DNA from: Lineus longissimus
Taxonomy: Eukaryota > Nemertea > Pilidiophora > Heteronemertea > Lineidae
Length of the DNA: 64,000 bases
Direction: 5' to 3'
NCBI RefSeq assembly: GCF_910592395.1
Contig: NC_088311.1
Location: 7,878,501-7,942,500 of the forward strand
Shown: positions 50,001-55,149 of the stretch, piece by piece
How the letters are laid out: each line of letters opens with the position of its first letter
Position numbering within the stretch: the first letter of the stretch is position 1
The notes under the pieces: generated by a model
What the model saw: the letters and a program-made list of their open reading frames with translations, nothing else
Told to the model about the DNA's origin: nothing
Databases searched by the model: none
Program-made: the position numbers and the translations under genes

Positions 50001-50312
50001 ACCAACGAACGTCTCCAGACACCTTTATAACCAGCAACATCATTTAGGAGGCTTCCCATCTTTTACAACATCATACATGTATCAAGAAGTTACATGTATT
50101 CATCTTTTTATGTTTGATAGAAATGTAGACTCGCGGCAACCATAATCGTTTGGGTTGGTGCAAAATATCGCTACTGGCTGCATCGATGTGATTTTACATC
50201 TTGTACACATTATTGTGATTATTATTAACAACAAAGACAACACTGACCATGCTAAACAAATGACAATATGCCATGCAATATGACAGGCAGACCTTTTACC
50301 TTTAGAAGCCAT
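10981..50312 (-). CDS. PDE10A: PDE10A-like dual GAF cyclic-nucleotide phosphodiesterase (whole coding span)
   Basis: Hydrolyses cAMP and cGMP to 5'-AMP/GMP. Coding exons on the minus strand join in one frame with GT-AG sites throughout: 807 aa from the exon at 50300 or 779 aa from the alternative start at 46173; human PDE10A is about 780. Residues (long form): N-terminal helix ~34-87, GAF-A ~105-269, GAF-B ~290-480 with an NKLHGTF...DE (NKFDE) motif, catalytic domain ~520-780 with YHNWAHA, HDLDHRG, MTGCDLC and the clamp Gln at 747 followed by VGF. The N-terminal helix and the [12 protein letters not shown] and [11 protein letters not shown] segments point to PDE10A rather than PDE5/6/11. Five exon positions carry tandem alternatives (11a-c, 14a/b, 20a/b, 22a/b, 23a/b). 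No stop or frameshift lies in any chosen exon. Known PDE10 enzymes are GAF-B-regulated dimers, with membrane targeting set by the N-terminus. Confidence 0.93.
11175..11225 (-). repeat. tRNA-like fragment
   Basis: Minus strand reads tgtggtctagtggctcagta, similar to a tRNA A-box region, with no B box nearby. Probably a truncated tRNA-derived SINE. Confidence 0.25.
11266..11354 (-). CDS. PDE10A: PDE10A-like exon 24, catalytic domain
   Basis: 89 nt, phase 0 to 2, acceptor gtttctag, donor gcaag|gtaagg. Encodes [20 protein letters not shown], then ETTPMVEGA. The Phe three residues after the clamp Gln is the hydrophobic clamp partner. PCY-x-x-L and the P-x-x-x-P turn fit PDE10A. Confidence 0.95.
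11701..11933. mobile_element. MITE with agggacaataat ends
   Basis: Left agggacaataatttcagg and, reversed, right agggacaataatgtcagc followed by TTAA, about 230 bp apart, in the intron between exons 23b and 24. No coding capacity. Likely the same TTAA-targeting class as 8088-8309, though the left TTAA is not kept. Confidence 0.5.
12115..12219. mobile_element. MITE family B, copy 1
   Basis: Inverted ends of about 25 bp: taaggtaaagtggcacaatt at left and, reversed, taaagtaaggtggtacaatt at right. About 105 bp long. Related copies at 12738-12868 and 30868-30976. Confidence 0.65.
12738..12868. mobile_element. MITE family B, copy 2
   Basis: Inverted ends: left taaggtcatgtagaacaatt followed by atagcc; right, reversed, taaggtaaactggtgcaatt followed by atagcc. 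It ends 54 nt from exon 23b, so it could influence that exon's donor side. Confidence 0.65.
12923..13003 (-). CDS. PDE10A: PDE10A-like exon 23b, M-loop exon (alternative)
   Basis: 81 nt, phase 0 to 0, acceptor ctcgctag, donor tcgcag|gtacat. Encodes [20 protein letters not shown], then HELPESQ. 19 of 27 residues equal 23a, with K to F and D to H changes in the M-loop. The purine-clamp Gln is again the last residue. Confidence 0.92.
13462..13542 (-). CDS. PDE10A: PDE10A-like exon 23a, M-loop exon (alternative)
   Basis: 81 nt, phase 0 to 0, acceptor catgaacag, donor agccag|gtacca. Encodes [20 protein letters not shown], then DELPNSQ. MMDRDxxDE-x-P is the M-loop segment, and the final Gln aligns with the invariant glutamine that clamps the purine base. 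Copy 23b lies 458 nt downstream. Confidence 0.93.
13916..14258. mobile_element. TTAA-flanked MITE next to exon 22b
   Basis: TTAA at 13916-13919 and 14255-14258, with inverted ends agggaactggaaccgcc and (reversed) agggaactgaaaccgcc. It has no coding capacity and is GC-richer than its surroundings. It contains a perfect cAMP-response-element palindrome TGACGTCA at 14135-14142. It ends 31 nt from the donor of exon 22b. Confidence 0.72.
14290..14401 (-). CDS. PDE10A: PDE10A-like exon 22b, metal-Asp exon (alternative)
   Basis: 112 nt, phase 2 to 0, acceptor cttgttgtag, donor caacag|gtaagg. Encodes [20 protein letters not shown], then [18 protein letters not shown]. 18 of the 37 residues after the shared first Arg equal 22a, yet the metal-ligand Asp, KPW and EEF are kept. 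A ctctcc-type tract (minus strand) lies about 35-70 nt upstream of its acceptor. Confidence 0.92.
14437..14470 (-). repeat. Pyrimidine hexamer repeat upstream of exon 22b
   Basis: About five copies of a ggagag hexamer on the plus strand, i.e. ctctcc on the transcribed strand of the PDE10A-like gene, 36-69 nt before the exon 22b acceptor. Such tracts can bind polypyrimidine-tract proteins; that is inference. Confidence 0.8.
14500..14719. mobile_element. TTAA-flanked MITE, copy 2
   Basis: TTAA at 14500-14503 and 14716-14719. Left end agaggaaatatggccaggag; right end reversed aggggggctatgggcaggag. Same family as 8088-8309. It lies in the intron between exons 22a and 22b. Confidence 0.65.
15092..15203 (-). 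CDS. PDE10A: PDE10A-like exon 22a, metal-Asp exon (alternative)
   Basis: 112 nt, phase 2 to 0, acceptor ctgccaatcag, donor gcccag|gtacaa. Encodes [20 protein letters not shown], then [18 protein letters not shown]. The Asp of MTGCDL is the last metal ligand of PDE active sites, and KPW and the EEF helix are conserved. 112 nt is one more than a multiple of three, so 22a plus 22b in one mRNA would shift the frame. Confidence 0.93.
15656..15828 (-). CDS. PDE10A: PDE10A-like exon 21, catalytic domain
   Basis: 173 nt, phase 0 to 2, acceptor tctattccag, donor cacag|gtaagc. Encodes [20 protein letters not shown], then [20 protein letters not shown] and a loop ending WEEDEH. GHNIF-x-x-LSS-x-EY and ATDLALxFGNR are near-diagnostic for PDE10A. 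Single copy between the duplicated exons 20 and 22. Confidence 0.97.
15829..17690 (-). other. Intron 20b-21, downstream part
   Basis: No exon or known element recognised in this stretch of intron. Confidence 0.4.
17695..17935. repeat. Degenerate ~24-bp minisatellite
   Basis: About ten imperfect units around ccattgatttatggtaaaat in the intron just downstream of exon 20b (its donor is at 18116). Confidence 0.65.
18117..18272 (-). CDS. PDE10A: PDE10A-like exon 20b, HD metal-site exon (alternative)
   Basis: 156 nt, phase 0 to 0, acceptor ctcatttcag, donor ctacaa|gtaaga. Encodes [20 protein letters not shown], then [20 protein letters not shown] and [12 protein letters not shown]. 37 of 52 residues equal 20a. 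Metal-ligand His and Asp and the MExHHF block are kept, so an active enzyme is expected. Changes cluster in the loop after HRGKTN. No stop or splice damage, so it is not an obvious pseudo-exon. Confidence 0.92.
18507..18571. promoter_or_regulatory. Cluster of RFX (X-box)-like sites
   Basis: In the intron between exons 20a and 20b: GTTGCCAGGCAAC at 18517-18529 (a near-perfect X-box), overlapped by the palindrome GCAACCATGGTTGC at 18508-18521, then TTGGCAACC at 18539-18547 and TTGGTAACAACC at 18560-18571. RFX factors bind GTTGCC/GGCAAC half-sites. Regulatory use is inference. Confidence 0.4.
19015..19170 (-). CDS. PDE10A: PDE10A-like exon 20a, HD metal-site exon (alternative)
   Basis: 156 nt, phase 0 to 0, acceptor ctatttcag, donor ctacag|gtaccg. 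Encodes [20 protein letters not shown], then [20 protein letters not shown] and [19 protein letters not shown] supplies the metal-binding His and Asp; LAAxYSTSTMExHHF is the next conserved block. Length equals the mammalian exon segment (52 residues). Copy 20b lies 741 nt downstream. Confidence 0.94.
19301..19375 (-). repeat. tRNA-derived SINE fragment
   Basis: Minus strand has a perfect pol III B box GAGTTCGATTCC (19319-19330) and an A-box-like gtgacgcaacg (19364-19374) at tRNA spacing. No full cloverleaf, so a SINE head or tRNA pseudogene rather than a working tRNA. Confidence 0.5.
19870..20020 (-). CDS. PDE10A: PDE10A-like exon 19, catalytic domain PDE signature
   Basis: 151 nt, phase 2 to 0, acceptor tttcttcag, donor ctagaa|gtaagt. 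Encodes [20 protein letters not shown], then [20 protein letters not shown] and [11 protein letters not shown]. YHNWxHA carries the catalytic proton-donor His and the first metal-ligand His. Ends in phase 0, so either exon 20 copy can follow. Confidence 0.97.
20021..22026 (-). other. Intron 18-19, downstream part
   Basis: No exon seen. Around 20800-21010 there is a loose tandem pattern of tgtttgtgttataacatgg-like words. Confidence 0.4.
22027..22187. mobile_element. MITE family E, copy 1
   Basis: Inverted ends cacaattgacatccgtcc and (reversed) cacaattgacgtcccg, with a CpG-rich interior unlike the AT-rich surroundings (gcgcgtgttgcgcgcc). A diverged copy in opposite orientation is at 42483-42655. 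Confidence 0.6.
22188..23432 (-). other. Intron 18-19, upstream part
   Basis: AT-rich intron; no exon or element recognised. Confidence 0.4.
23433..23519 (-). CDS. PDE10A: PDE10A-like exon 18, start of catalytic domain
   Basis: 87 nt, phase 2 to 2, acceptor actttttag, donor cagcg|gtaag. Encodes [20 protein letters not shown], then MFQDLFRMQ. Matches the less conserved first catalytic helices of PDE10A. Followed by a 3.4-kb intron. Confidence 0.88.
23813..24067 (-). CDS. PDE10A: PDE10A-like exon 17, end of GAF-B and linker to catalytic domain
   Basis: 255 nt, phase 2 to 2, acceptor ttgttccag, donor tgctc|gtaagt. Encodes [20 protein letters not shown], then [20 protein letters not shown], followed by [20 protein letters not shown] and a charged linker ending LPEQMPEIC. 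The N-K-x4-F-x3-D-E arrangement is the NKFDE motif needed for GAF ligand binding. The LSYH word begins the catalytic region as in other PDEs. Confidence 0.96.
24132..24298. mobile_element. MITE family D
   Basis: Inverted ends gggcccggttattcaaagc and (reversed) gggcccgtttgttcaaagc, about 167 bp, in the intron between exons 16 and 17. A single end of the same type, gggcctcgttgttcaaagct, occurs at 40154-40173. Confidence 0.6.
24691..24759 (-). CDS. PDE10A: PDE10A-like exon 16, GAF-B
   Basis: 69 nt, phase 2 to 2, acceptor tcccttccag, donor gggaag|gtaaaa. Encodes [20 protein letters not shown], then IKG. TGY-T-x-x-ILCMPI is the GAF signature strand. Confidence 0.95.
24953..25045 (-). CDS. PDE10A: PDE10A-like exon 15, GAF-B
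   Basis: 93 nt, phase 2 to 2, acceptor tctgctag, donor aacag|gtaagg. Encodes [20 protein letters not shown], then [16 protein letters not shown]-x-VA-x-TGE-x-LNIPDAY is the canonical GAF-B signature shared with PDE5/10/11. Confidence 0.95.
25046..26155 (-). other. Intron 14b-15
   Basis: No third copy of exon 14 and no exon 15 duplicate found. A lone MITE family B end (ggtaaggtggtacaattatg) is at about 25280. Confidence 0.4.
26156..26301 (-). CDS. PDE10A: PDE10A-like exon 14b, GAF-B strand exon (alternative)
   Basis: 146 nt, phase 0 to 2, acceptor gtttttcaaacag-type, donor atcag|gtttgc. Encodes [20 protein letters not shown], then [20 protein letters not shown] and GLQCDKEI(R). The NADR word makes it closer than 14a to mammalian PDE10A GAF-B. 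About 27 of 47 aligned residues equal 14a, with most change in the loop after IFD. Confidence 0.9.
27026..27168 (-). CDS. PDE10A: PDE10A-like exon 14a, GAF-B strand exon (alternative)
   Basis: 143 nt, phase 0 to 2, acceptor tctctctag, donor atcag|gtttgg. Encodes [20 protein letters not shown], then [16 protein letters not shown] and a variable loop ending KKEI(R). It holds the ADRASLF strand that forms part of the GAF-B cyclic-nucleotide pocket. Copy 14b lies 723 nt downstream. One residue shorter than 14b. Since 143 is not a multiple of three, joining 14a to 14b would break the frame. Confidence 0.88.
27733..27784 (-). CDS. PDE10A: PDE10A-like exon 13, start of GAF-B
   Basis: 52 nt, phase 2 to 0, acceptor tttttttag, donor atcatg|gtaagt. 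Encodes [18 protein letters not shown], the helix entering GAF-B. It ends in phase 0, compatible with either exon 14 copy. Confidence 0.9.
28077..28135 (-). CDS. PDE10A: PDE10A-like exon 12, linker helix
   Basis: 59 nt, phase 0 to 2, acceptor ttgttccag, donor cacaaa|gtaagt. Encodes [19 protein letters not shown]. The LNDFLL word is identical to the linker helix of mammalian PDE10A. Confidence 0.93.
28136..30867 (-). other. Intron 11c-12, downstream part
   Basis: No exon seen. Around 29635-29795 there is a diverged element with ends like gggactacaggcaggag and, reversed, aggggcgctataggtagg, probably an old relative of 8088-8309. Confidence 0.4.
30868..30976. mobile_element. MITE family B, copy 3
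   Basis: Inverted ends taaggtaagatgatacaatt and (reversed) taaggtaaattggtacgttt, 109 bp, between exons 11c and 12. Confidence 0.65.
31186..31236 (-). CDS. PDE10A: PDE10A-like exon 11c (third alternative)
   Basis: 51 nt, phase 0 to 0, acceptor ccccgccag, donor gctgag|gtaacg. Encodes [17 protein letters not shown]. The helix faces differ between the three copies mainly in the last eight residues, which in the family contribute to the GAF-A/GAF-B connecting helix. Confidence 0.8.
32436..32486 (-). CDS. PDE10A: PDE10A-like exon 11b (second alternative)
   Basis: 51 nt, phase 0 to 0, acceptor ctgttttttag, donor gctgag|gtaaac. Encodes [17 protein letters not shown]. About 6 of 17 residues equal 11a and 8 of 17 equal 11c. 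Intact splice sites and no stop argue against a dead copy. Use in place of 11a/11c is inferred. Confidence 0.8.
32952..33002 (-). CDS. PDE10A: PDE10A-like exon 11a (first of three alternatives)
   Basis: 51 nt, phase 0 to 0, acceptor atgtcttcag, donor gatgag|gtaaag. Encodes [17 protein letters not shown]. It is the same 17-residue length as the mammalian PDE10A segment at this place (end helix of GAF-A running into the linker helix). Two further copies follow at 32436 and 31186. Shared with the other copies: SY, W and the last E. Confidence 0.82.
33669..33727 (-). CDS. PDE10A: PDE10A-like exon 10, GAF-A
   Basis: 59 nt, phase 1 to 0, acceptor preceded by a ttc repeat tract, donor gaagaa|gtaagt. 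Encodes [20 protein letters not shown], matching the LELYR...F...E segment of GAF-A. It ends in phase 0, so any of the three exon-11 copies can follow. Confidence 0.92.
33935..34342. mobile_element. MITE family C with TA target site
   Basis: Inverted ends gctgcgcttacaccac and (reversed) gccgcacttacaccac, each flanked by TA (33933-33934 and 34343-34344). The interior repeats aattgccg and ggttcggcaa motifs and is GC-richer than the intron. About 408 bp, with no transposase. TA duplication fits a Tc1/mariner-type origin. Confidence 0.65.
34958..35051 (-). CDS. PDE10A: PDE10A-like exon 9, GAF-A
   Basis: 94 nt, phase 0 to 1, acceptor tctccttcag, donor gttgtag|gtaggt. Encodes [20 protein letters not shown], then [16 protein letters not shown] and the SVL-x-x-PI strand are GAF landmarks. 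Confidence 0.92.
35506..35608 (-). CDS. PDE10A: PDE10A-like exon 8, GAF-A
   Basis: 103 nt, phase 2 to 0, acceptor cttttttcag, donor ttttaggg|gtgagt. Encodes [20 protein letters not shown], then [14 protein letters not shown]. The G-x-G-x-x-x-A-Y-V-A pattern is the GAF-A helix that caps the ligand pocket. Confidence 0.9.
35876..35907 (-). CDS. PDE10A: PDE10A-like exon 7, GAF-A
   Basis: 32 nt, phase 0 to 2, acceptor ctttctttcag, donor caaacaa|gtaagt. Encodes [10 protein letters not shown]. Small, but both splice sites are strong and the phase fits exons 6 and 8. Confidence 0.82.
36813..36862 (-). CDS. PDE10A: PDE10A-like exon 6, GAF-A
   Basis: 50 nt, phase 1 to 0, acceptor ggtttcag, donor cagtcag|gtaag. 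Encodes [17 protein letters not shown], corresponding to the ADGFALY strand of GAF-A in mammalian PDE10A. Confidence 0.9.
37411..37522 (-). CDS. PDE10A: PDE10A-like exon 5, start of GAF-A
   Basis: 112 nt, phase 0 to 1, acceptor gtgttttcag, donor gcatcag|gtaagg. Encodes [18 protein letters not shown], then [19 protein letters not shown]. It aligns with the helix leading into GAF-A of PDE10A (L-x-x-L-x-x-I pattern). Confidence 0.9.
39147..39190 (-). CDS. PDE10A: PDE10A-like exon 4, 44-nt small exon with RRTSL
   Basis: Acceptor tagtttcag, donor tggaag|gtaagt (perfect consensus). It is 44 nt, going from phase 1 to phase 0, exactly what is needed to join exon 3 (ends phase 1) to exon 5 (starts phase 0). 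Without it the two neighbours do not share a frame. It encodes (E)[19 protein letters not shown] fits the R-R-x-S-hydrophobic consensus for PKA. Confidence 0.78.
41376..41491. repeat. GAT/GAC-rich trinucleotide microsatellite
   Basis: Imperfect gatgatgac repeats over about 115 bp, starting 25 nt past the donor of exon 3. The plus-strand Asp-rich reading is a by-product with no gene context. Confidence 0.85.
41517..41678 (-). CDS. PDE10A: PDE10A-like exon 3, N-terminal helical segment
   Basis: 162 nt, phase 1 to 1. Acceptor ctacttgcag, donor ttatcag|gtacg. Encodes [20 protein letters not shown], then [18 protein letters not shown] and a Lys/His/Asn-rich tail. The pattern (acidic-V-x-x-YL-x-x-P...E-x-W-x-x-R) matches the conserved N-terminal helices of PDE10/PDE11. 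First exon common to both start variants. A GAT-rich microsatellite sits 25 nt past its donor. Confidence 0.9.
42483..42655. mobile_element. MITE family E, copy 2 (opposite orientation)
   Basis: gacaatttaacatcccgcaa at left and ggacggatgtcaaatgt at right. The interior aligns with the reverse complement of 22027-22187 (gcgtcattggcgcg, aaacatagag, gtcactgatg, gaagtaggacggatgtcaa). Confidence 0.6.
42656..46172 (-). other. Intron between start exon 1b and exon 3
   Basis: No exon or defined element recognised. An open minus-strand frame at 43427-43801 shows no domain, splice support or family resemblance. Confidence 0.4.
46173..46188 (-). CDS. PDE10A: PDE10A-like exon 1b (proximal alternative start)
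   Basis: Encodes MSRSK plus one base with donor GTAAACTT. Start context ccaagATGA has A at -3. It ends in phase 1 exactly like exons 1a and 2, and joins directly to exon 3 to give MSRSKDLHQDQV. A tatatat word lies about 70-80 nt upstream of this ATG on the minus strand (near 46257-46266) and might be a TATA element. Alternative first exons are known for mammalian PDE10A, where they set localisation. Confidence 0.6.
46189..48420 (-). other. Region upstream of start exon 1b
   Basis: For the proximal start this would be the promoter, and for the distal start an intron. No CpG-rich promoter seen. The only motif noted is the tatatat word near 46257-46266. Confidence 0.35.
48421..48507 (-). CDS. 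PDE10A: PDE10A-like exon 2, Gly/Ser/His-rich N-terminus
   Basis: 87 nt, phase 1 to 1, acceptor attcttgcag, donor ccgccag|gtaagg. Encodes [20 protein letters not shown] then STGEVKTPP, a disordered hydrophilic stretch. It is used only with exon 1a, because exon 1b lies downstream of it. Being a multiple of three, it could also be skipped. No family match expected in this variable region. Confidence 0.65.
49631..49680. repeat. Short direct repeat
   Basis: atctgatgccaagaatct occurs at 49631 and 49658 (27-bp period), between exons 1a and 2. Confidence 0.6.
50300..50312 (-). CDS. PDE10A: PDE10A-like exon 1a (distal start)
   Basis: Encodes MASK plus one base, then donor GTAAAAGG. The start context is strong (ggtATGg: purine at -3, G at +4). 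The frame is open upstream but has no other ATG before the GTG at 50469-50471, so this Met is the natural start. Phase 1 out fits exon 2 and also exon 3. Very short, so its call depends on the matching phase and on the sister start exon at 46173. Confidence 0.55.
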
Positions 50313-50559
50313 ACCAGGCTTATTTGGAGATTTGCTATAACGTGTGCTAGAGATATGCTTGGCGGCTAGAAAGAAGATGCCATAATAATTTTGAGAAATT
50401 CGATCAAGATTTGTCCATCTCAATGTATAGACTAACAAAATAAAGTATAGTATGGGGTTGACATTTGTCACTGACAGTCTTGGAAGACAGTCTTGCAGAA
50501 TAGTTTTTTATGTCCATGTTGGATGTAATGAAATAGTATCAATAAAATTCCTATTTCGA

Positions 50560-50940
50560 TGATGTGGTGCCCCTCTCGTGACATGAAAACTTCAAAAATT
50601 TAACAAGAGTTTGGTCTGTTACCCATCTTATGACATGAAACTTTACAATGGTTTTGATGTGCTGCCCCTCCCGTTTCAGGAAATCTTTAAAATCTTTACA
50701 ATGGTTTTGGTATGCTGCTTCTCTCGTAACACAAAACCTTTAAAATATTTACATCAGTTCTCAGGTGTGCCACCCACTCACAACACAGAAAATTTAAACA
50801 AAAATTAACAATGATTTTGGTGTGCCACCCCTCTTGTAACACAAAACCTTTAAAATGTTTACAATGGTTCTGGCGCCCCGCTCATGACATGAAACCTTCA
50901 AAAACTTTACAATGGTTTTGGTGTGCCGCCCCTCTCGGGC
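50560..50940. repeat. ~60-bp minisatellite just upstream of exon 1a
   Basis: About six degenerate units with the order: ggtgtgccaccc, ctctcgtaacacaaaacc, tttaaaatgtttacaatggt. It begins roughly 250 bp upstream of the exon 1a ATG, in the putative promoter region. Confidence 0.75.
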
Positions 50941-52099
50941 ATGACACGTTACATGATATATTGGTGTGAACGTTCATACCTGGCTGAACTTCATCCCCTT
51001 GGTCCTGTTTCAAACTCATCGTGTCGTTTATCACATGACAGCGGCACAATGGTGCTGTGCCCATTTTCAGTCATTCAATCGAAAAGATAAGGAAAGTTCT
51101 ATACGATCCAGTGCGTCAGAATCAAACAGCATATTCCTTTTATGGTTTCCTTTGAAAGGCTTTATGAATTTCATATCAAATCAAAATCCATAAACAAGAT
51201 TGAAAAGGAAGCACTTCAAGTGTTCATAAGTAATTGCAGTAATAAGAAAACCTAAATCCAAGTTGTGCATTGAGCTGATTGGAGCAACTTTCTACAAACT
51301 TTCCTTGAAATATATTCCAAAGAAGCAGAAGCCAACTGAAGTTAAGTTCCAAATTCCTGCAAGCATCTTCAACCTTCCGCAGATTACGGTGGAGTGAGAT
51401 CGAACGAGGAGCACATTCGACTTCGTCAACCCACTATTTCTCCGATACCTCAGATTATATATTGCTAATCAGGCAACACATTGGTTGGCAATATACCGCT
51501 GTCAAAAGTCATAGTTTGCACAGCGTTGTACGGAAGGAAGTATCATGAGAGGGAGACAAAAATAAACGTTGGCCAATGCGGTATTGTTTTCATAAATCAT
51601 AGATATAAAGAATAGTGGCAGTCGGATTTCTTTCAAATAAGCAGGCTTACGGAATATAAAACGGCCGCTCGAGGCAGCACCATGTTACTAATATAACACA
51701 AATCAATGGAATGCTGCCGGCTACACATCTGTTTTTCTGATTAGAAAGGCACAAGAAATCACAGAGGGGTTATGGCAGGTAAATGACTCAGAAAATATGA
51801 AACTCTCCAAGGAGTCACCCCGTAAGTGGAGTCGGTGGTTGGCAGGATATTACGATTAGATATGAGGATCATTATGTCATTGGAAAAAAAAAAATTCTGA
51901 AGCATTGTTATTGCGAATGATAAAATATTATTTGAACTTTGTTTGACACTAGTTGAGTTCATTCACGAAGCTCATCAGCATTGTTAGACAGCAGTTAAAT
52001 TATTTAATTGAAACAAAAAGTTGCACTTCTCATAGTTTGCATTGACCTTCTCCAGATCATGAAGTTTTCTTGACTTCCGACACAGGCAAAATGAAACTT

Positions 52100-52845
52100 T
52101 GGCATTGTTGTGAAGGTTAAACGCAAATGAGAAGTCCAAACGTATTTCAATCAGCATTCAACCCAAAACTTACAGGTTTTCACACAGCGGTCAAGGTTGA
52201 ATGCAAAGGAGAAGATCAAACAGGATTCTTGACAATCAGCATTCAACTAAACAGGATTCTTCAAAATCATCGTTCAACCAAAACCTCTTAAGGTTAAATG
52301 CAAATGAGAAGACCAAACATGATTCTCAACACTCATCATTCAACCAAAACCTGTAGTCTTTGGCATTGCTCTTAAGGTTGAATGCAAAGGAGAAGACCAA
52401 ACAGGTTTCTAGACAATCAGCATTCAACTAAAACCTAAAGTCTTTGGCAAAGCTGTGAAGGTTAAATGCAAATGAGAAGACCAGACATGATTCTCAACAC
52501 TCAGCATTCAACCAAAACCTGTAGTCTTTGGCATTGCTCTTAAGGTTGAATGCAAAGGAGAAGACCAAACAGGTCTCTAGACAATCAGCATTCAACTAAA
52601 ACCTAAAGTCTTTGGCAAAGCTGTGAAGGTTGAATGCAAATGAGAAGACCAAACAGGTCTCTAGACAATCAGTATTCAACCAAAACCTAAAGTCTTTGGC
52701 AAAGCTGTGAAGGTTGAATGCAAATGAGAAGACCAAACATGATTCTTAACACTCAGCATTCAACCAAAACCTGTAGTCTTTGGCATTGCTCTTAAGGTTG
52801 AATGCAAAGAAGAAGACCAAACAGGAGCATTCAACCAAAACGTCT
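52100..52845. repeat. 84-bp tandem repeat array with dimeric order
   Basis: Nine units start with aaggtt at 52113, 52193, 52290, 52374, 52458, 52542, 52626, 52710 and 52794: after the first two irregular steps the period is exactly 84. Two subtypes, cttaaggttgaatgcaaagg and gtgaaggttaaatgcaaatg, alternate over much of the array, giving a 168-bp dimer. Confidence 0.9.
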
Positions 52846-55140
52846 GAAAGAGCACGTTCCAAGAGAGTAGAGAAAAATCTCATCAATATTGCTTAGCACA
52901 GCCAATAATAATAAACAAAGACAAATATTGAGAACCAATGCTATTTCATGAGACAAAGGTACCATTGGACTGGAAGGCTTGAAAAGCCATAATGGAATAC
53001 CACGATAATTACGGTACGTGTAAATGGAGTCTGTTGCGTGTTTATTTCAAAAGAACTTTTCATGCAGAAAATCGTTTGAGACGATGTGGTATTACCACTT
53101 AAATAAAAAGTAAAGGGAATAAGATATGTATAGTCTGTGAGATCAAACGAATGTCGTTTCCCTTAGAGATCATTTTCTTTTTGGCAATTTATCTGGAAAT
53201 ATTATTATGATGAAAGAGAGTGTCGTCTGCAGAATATATTGACGAGGCTGATGACGACATCACAGCTGTTTCGCGACGTCAACCATGACGTATTAGCAAG
53301 TGGCATACTTTGTTGACAACGTCAGCAGGATCCAGTTGATGACCCTTGGTGACATCTTGCCGATTTTCGAAATCATGGGACCCTCTCAGGGCGCATATTC
53401 TTCTGTACATTTTTACATAAAGAATTTCTTTCTCTGTGGATTTTTTACCCTTTCTTCTGGAGACATGGGCATGAAATTTTCACAGATGAAAAGGAAAGAC
53501 GGCACGATATTACCAAATAGTTCATTACATATACTAAGTACTCACCCGTTTCTGTTTTTTTCTGTAAGGGGTCATAGTTCTTTTTCCTGTGCTTACTCCC
53601 ATTACCACCCATTTCTGTCCCTATCACTTTTCATGTTAACTCCAAGAAGCCCAGTTTATGAGATAGACGTCAGTAATCGCGAGCAATTTATGTACTTATA
53701 ATTCACGAATATCTGACACAAAGCACATGACAAATATGACGTCTTCAGTGCACATCTCGACAGGCACTTCACAAAACCTGAGCGGTAAATCTTGTTCGAC
53801 AAAATGTGTATGACATCAATCGACAGAAAGAAGGCTTAAAGGGACTTTACCACCATTTGATTTATGACTGCAAGAATTCTATGAAAATCAGCCATCAAAA
53901 ATCTACTGCTAAAAGTAGAAGCCAGTTTTGAATGCCCCCAATAACCTCTGGATATGAAAAAGACAATGACATTTTCACTTTCATCTGAAGTACATGTTCA
54001 TTTCAACAAATTTAGAGAAGTGTAGATTTCAAGAAGATCCGCTTTAAGACAACCTGTACATTGATTATTTCCATATATGTATTTAAGCCTAAAGTAAGTC
54101 TAATTGTCTATGTCAATAGACTTGAGCATATCTTTGAGGTACCTTAACTGTCATGTCACACTTCATTTGCTATACACAACTCAAGTCTCTCGACACAAAG
54201 AGAAAATATCGCTACAAGAAGATCTCGTCATTCTTTTTTGATGCATGTAAAGGCCTATGGGCAAACTGGCTTTCATATCATATAAATTTGTGAGGCGTGT
54301 AGTTGGTTATTCACATATTAAACTACATCAATAAACTGCCCATTCACTATTGGAACAAGACGGAGAGGTTTATGCAGTTAGATACAAGTATGGATCGGAC
54401 AGCCAAATGCAGGGCCACGTCGGTTAGGCATGGGAGCAACTGTAAATCAAAATATATTTTGTGACATTGCAACTTTGACATACATGTACTTTTAATTTGG
54501 CCACCCTAGGAATCAATTCCCCACCTTGCCAAGAATCGTGCCGGCCTTCCAACTTGCTGAGCTGGCCTGCCTTGGAAAAGTAGAAAGATCTTCAATAATT
54601 TTGGAAAAACTCTGGTGTCAGAGCCTTCTGATAAAAAATGTGTTCATCCGTTAATAAGGTTCTTCAAGCATGATTTCCGGTTTTATACATATGTAGTGGC
54701 CCAACAGTAATATCACTTGCCTTGTTTAAAAAACAGATTACATACCTGACATTGAAGAGGTATAACATTGACTTCAGAATATACCTGCACAACTTTCTCG
54801 CACCACCCTTACCAATGGCAGAATGGTATGTGTACGTTGACTGGTTTGGTTAATATCTTTTTTTGTGGCAAGTAACCAAAGAAACAAAACAAACAGAAAA
54901 ACAAAATTTACCCCCAGCTGTACTGGAACTGGGTACAGTCAGACAAAATTCACACCCAGCAAACAACAGGTTTTAAAAAAAATGTCTTACATAATGTCAA
55001 CCAAACAATTTTAGCACGACACTTTCAACAATACTTTTGCCCATCTTACTTAGAAGGAGAAGAGAAACACTCTTTGGAAAATAACTTCTTATTTGATGGA
55101 CGAAGCAAATGAGGGTTTAGTATCTACGTGTACGTAAATT
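52846..55140. other. Intergenic, no gene seen
   Basis: An open plus-strand frame at 53300-53701 has no recognisable domain and no splice or codon evidence. The area near 54546-54580 is a dispersed repeat also seen at 9404-9440. Confidence 0.35.
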
Positions 55141-55149
55141 GCTCAAGGA

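Noticed and set aside
50313-50471. Longer hydrophobic N-terminus upstream of MASK in the same frame
   Set aside because: The open frame starts only with GTG and has no ATG before MASK, which has a strong start context.
51659-51675. cggccgctcgag, resembling a cloning-vector polylinker
   Set aside because: Lacks the first base of a NotI site and has no further vector sequence on either side; probably chance.
53300-53701. 133-codon plus-strand open frame
   Set aside because: Low-complexity Ser/Phe-rich translation, no domain, no promoter or splice context.
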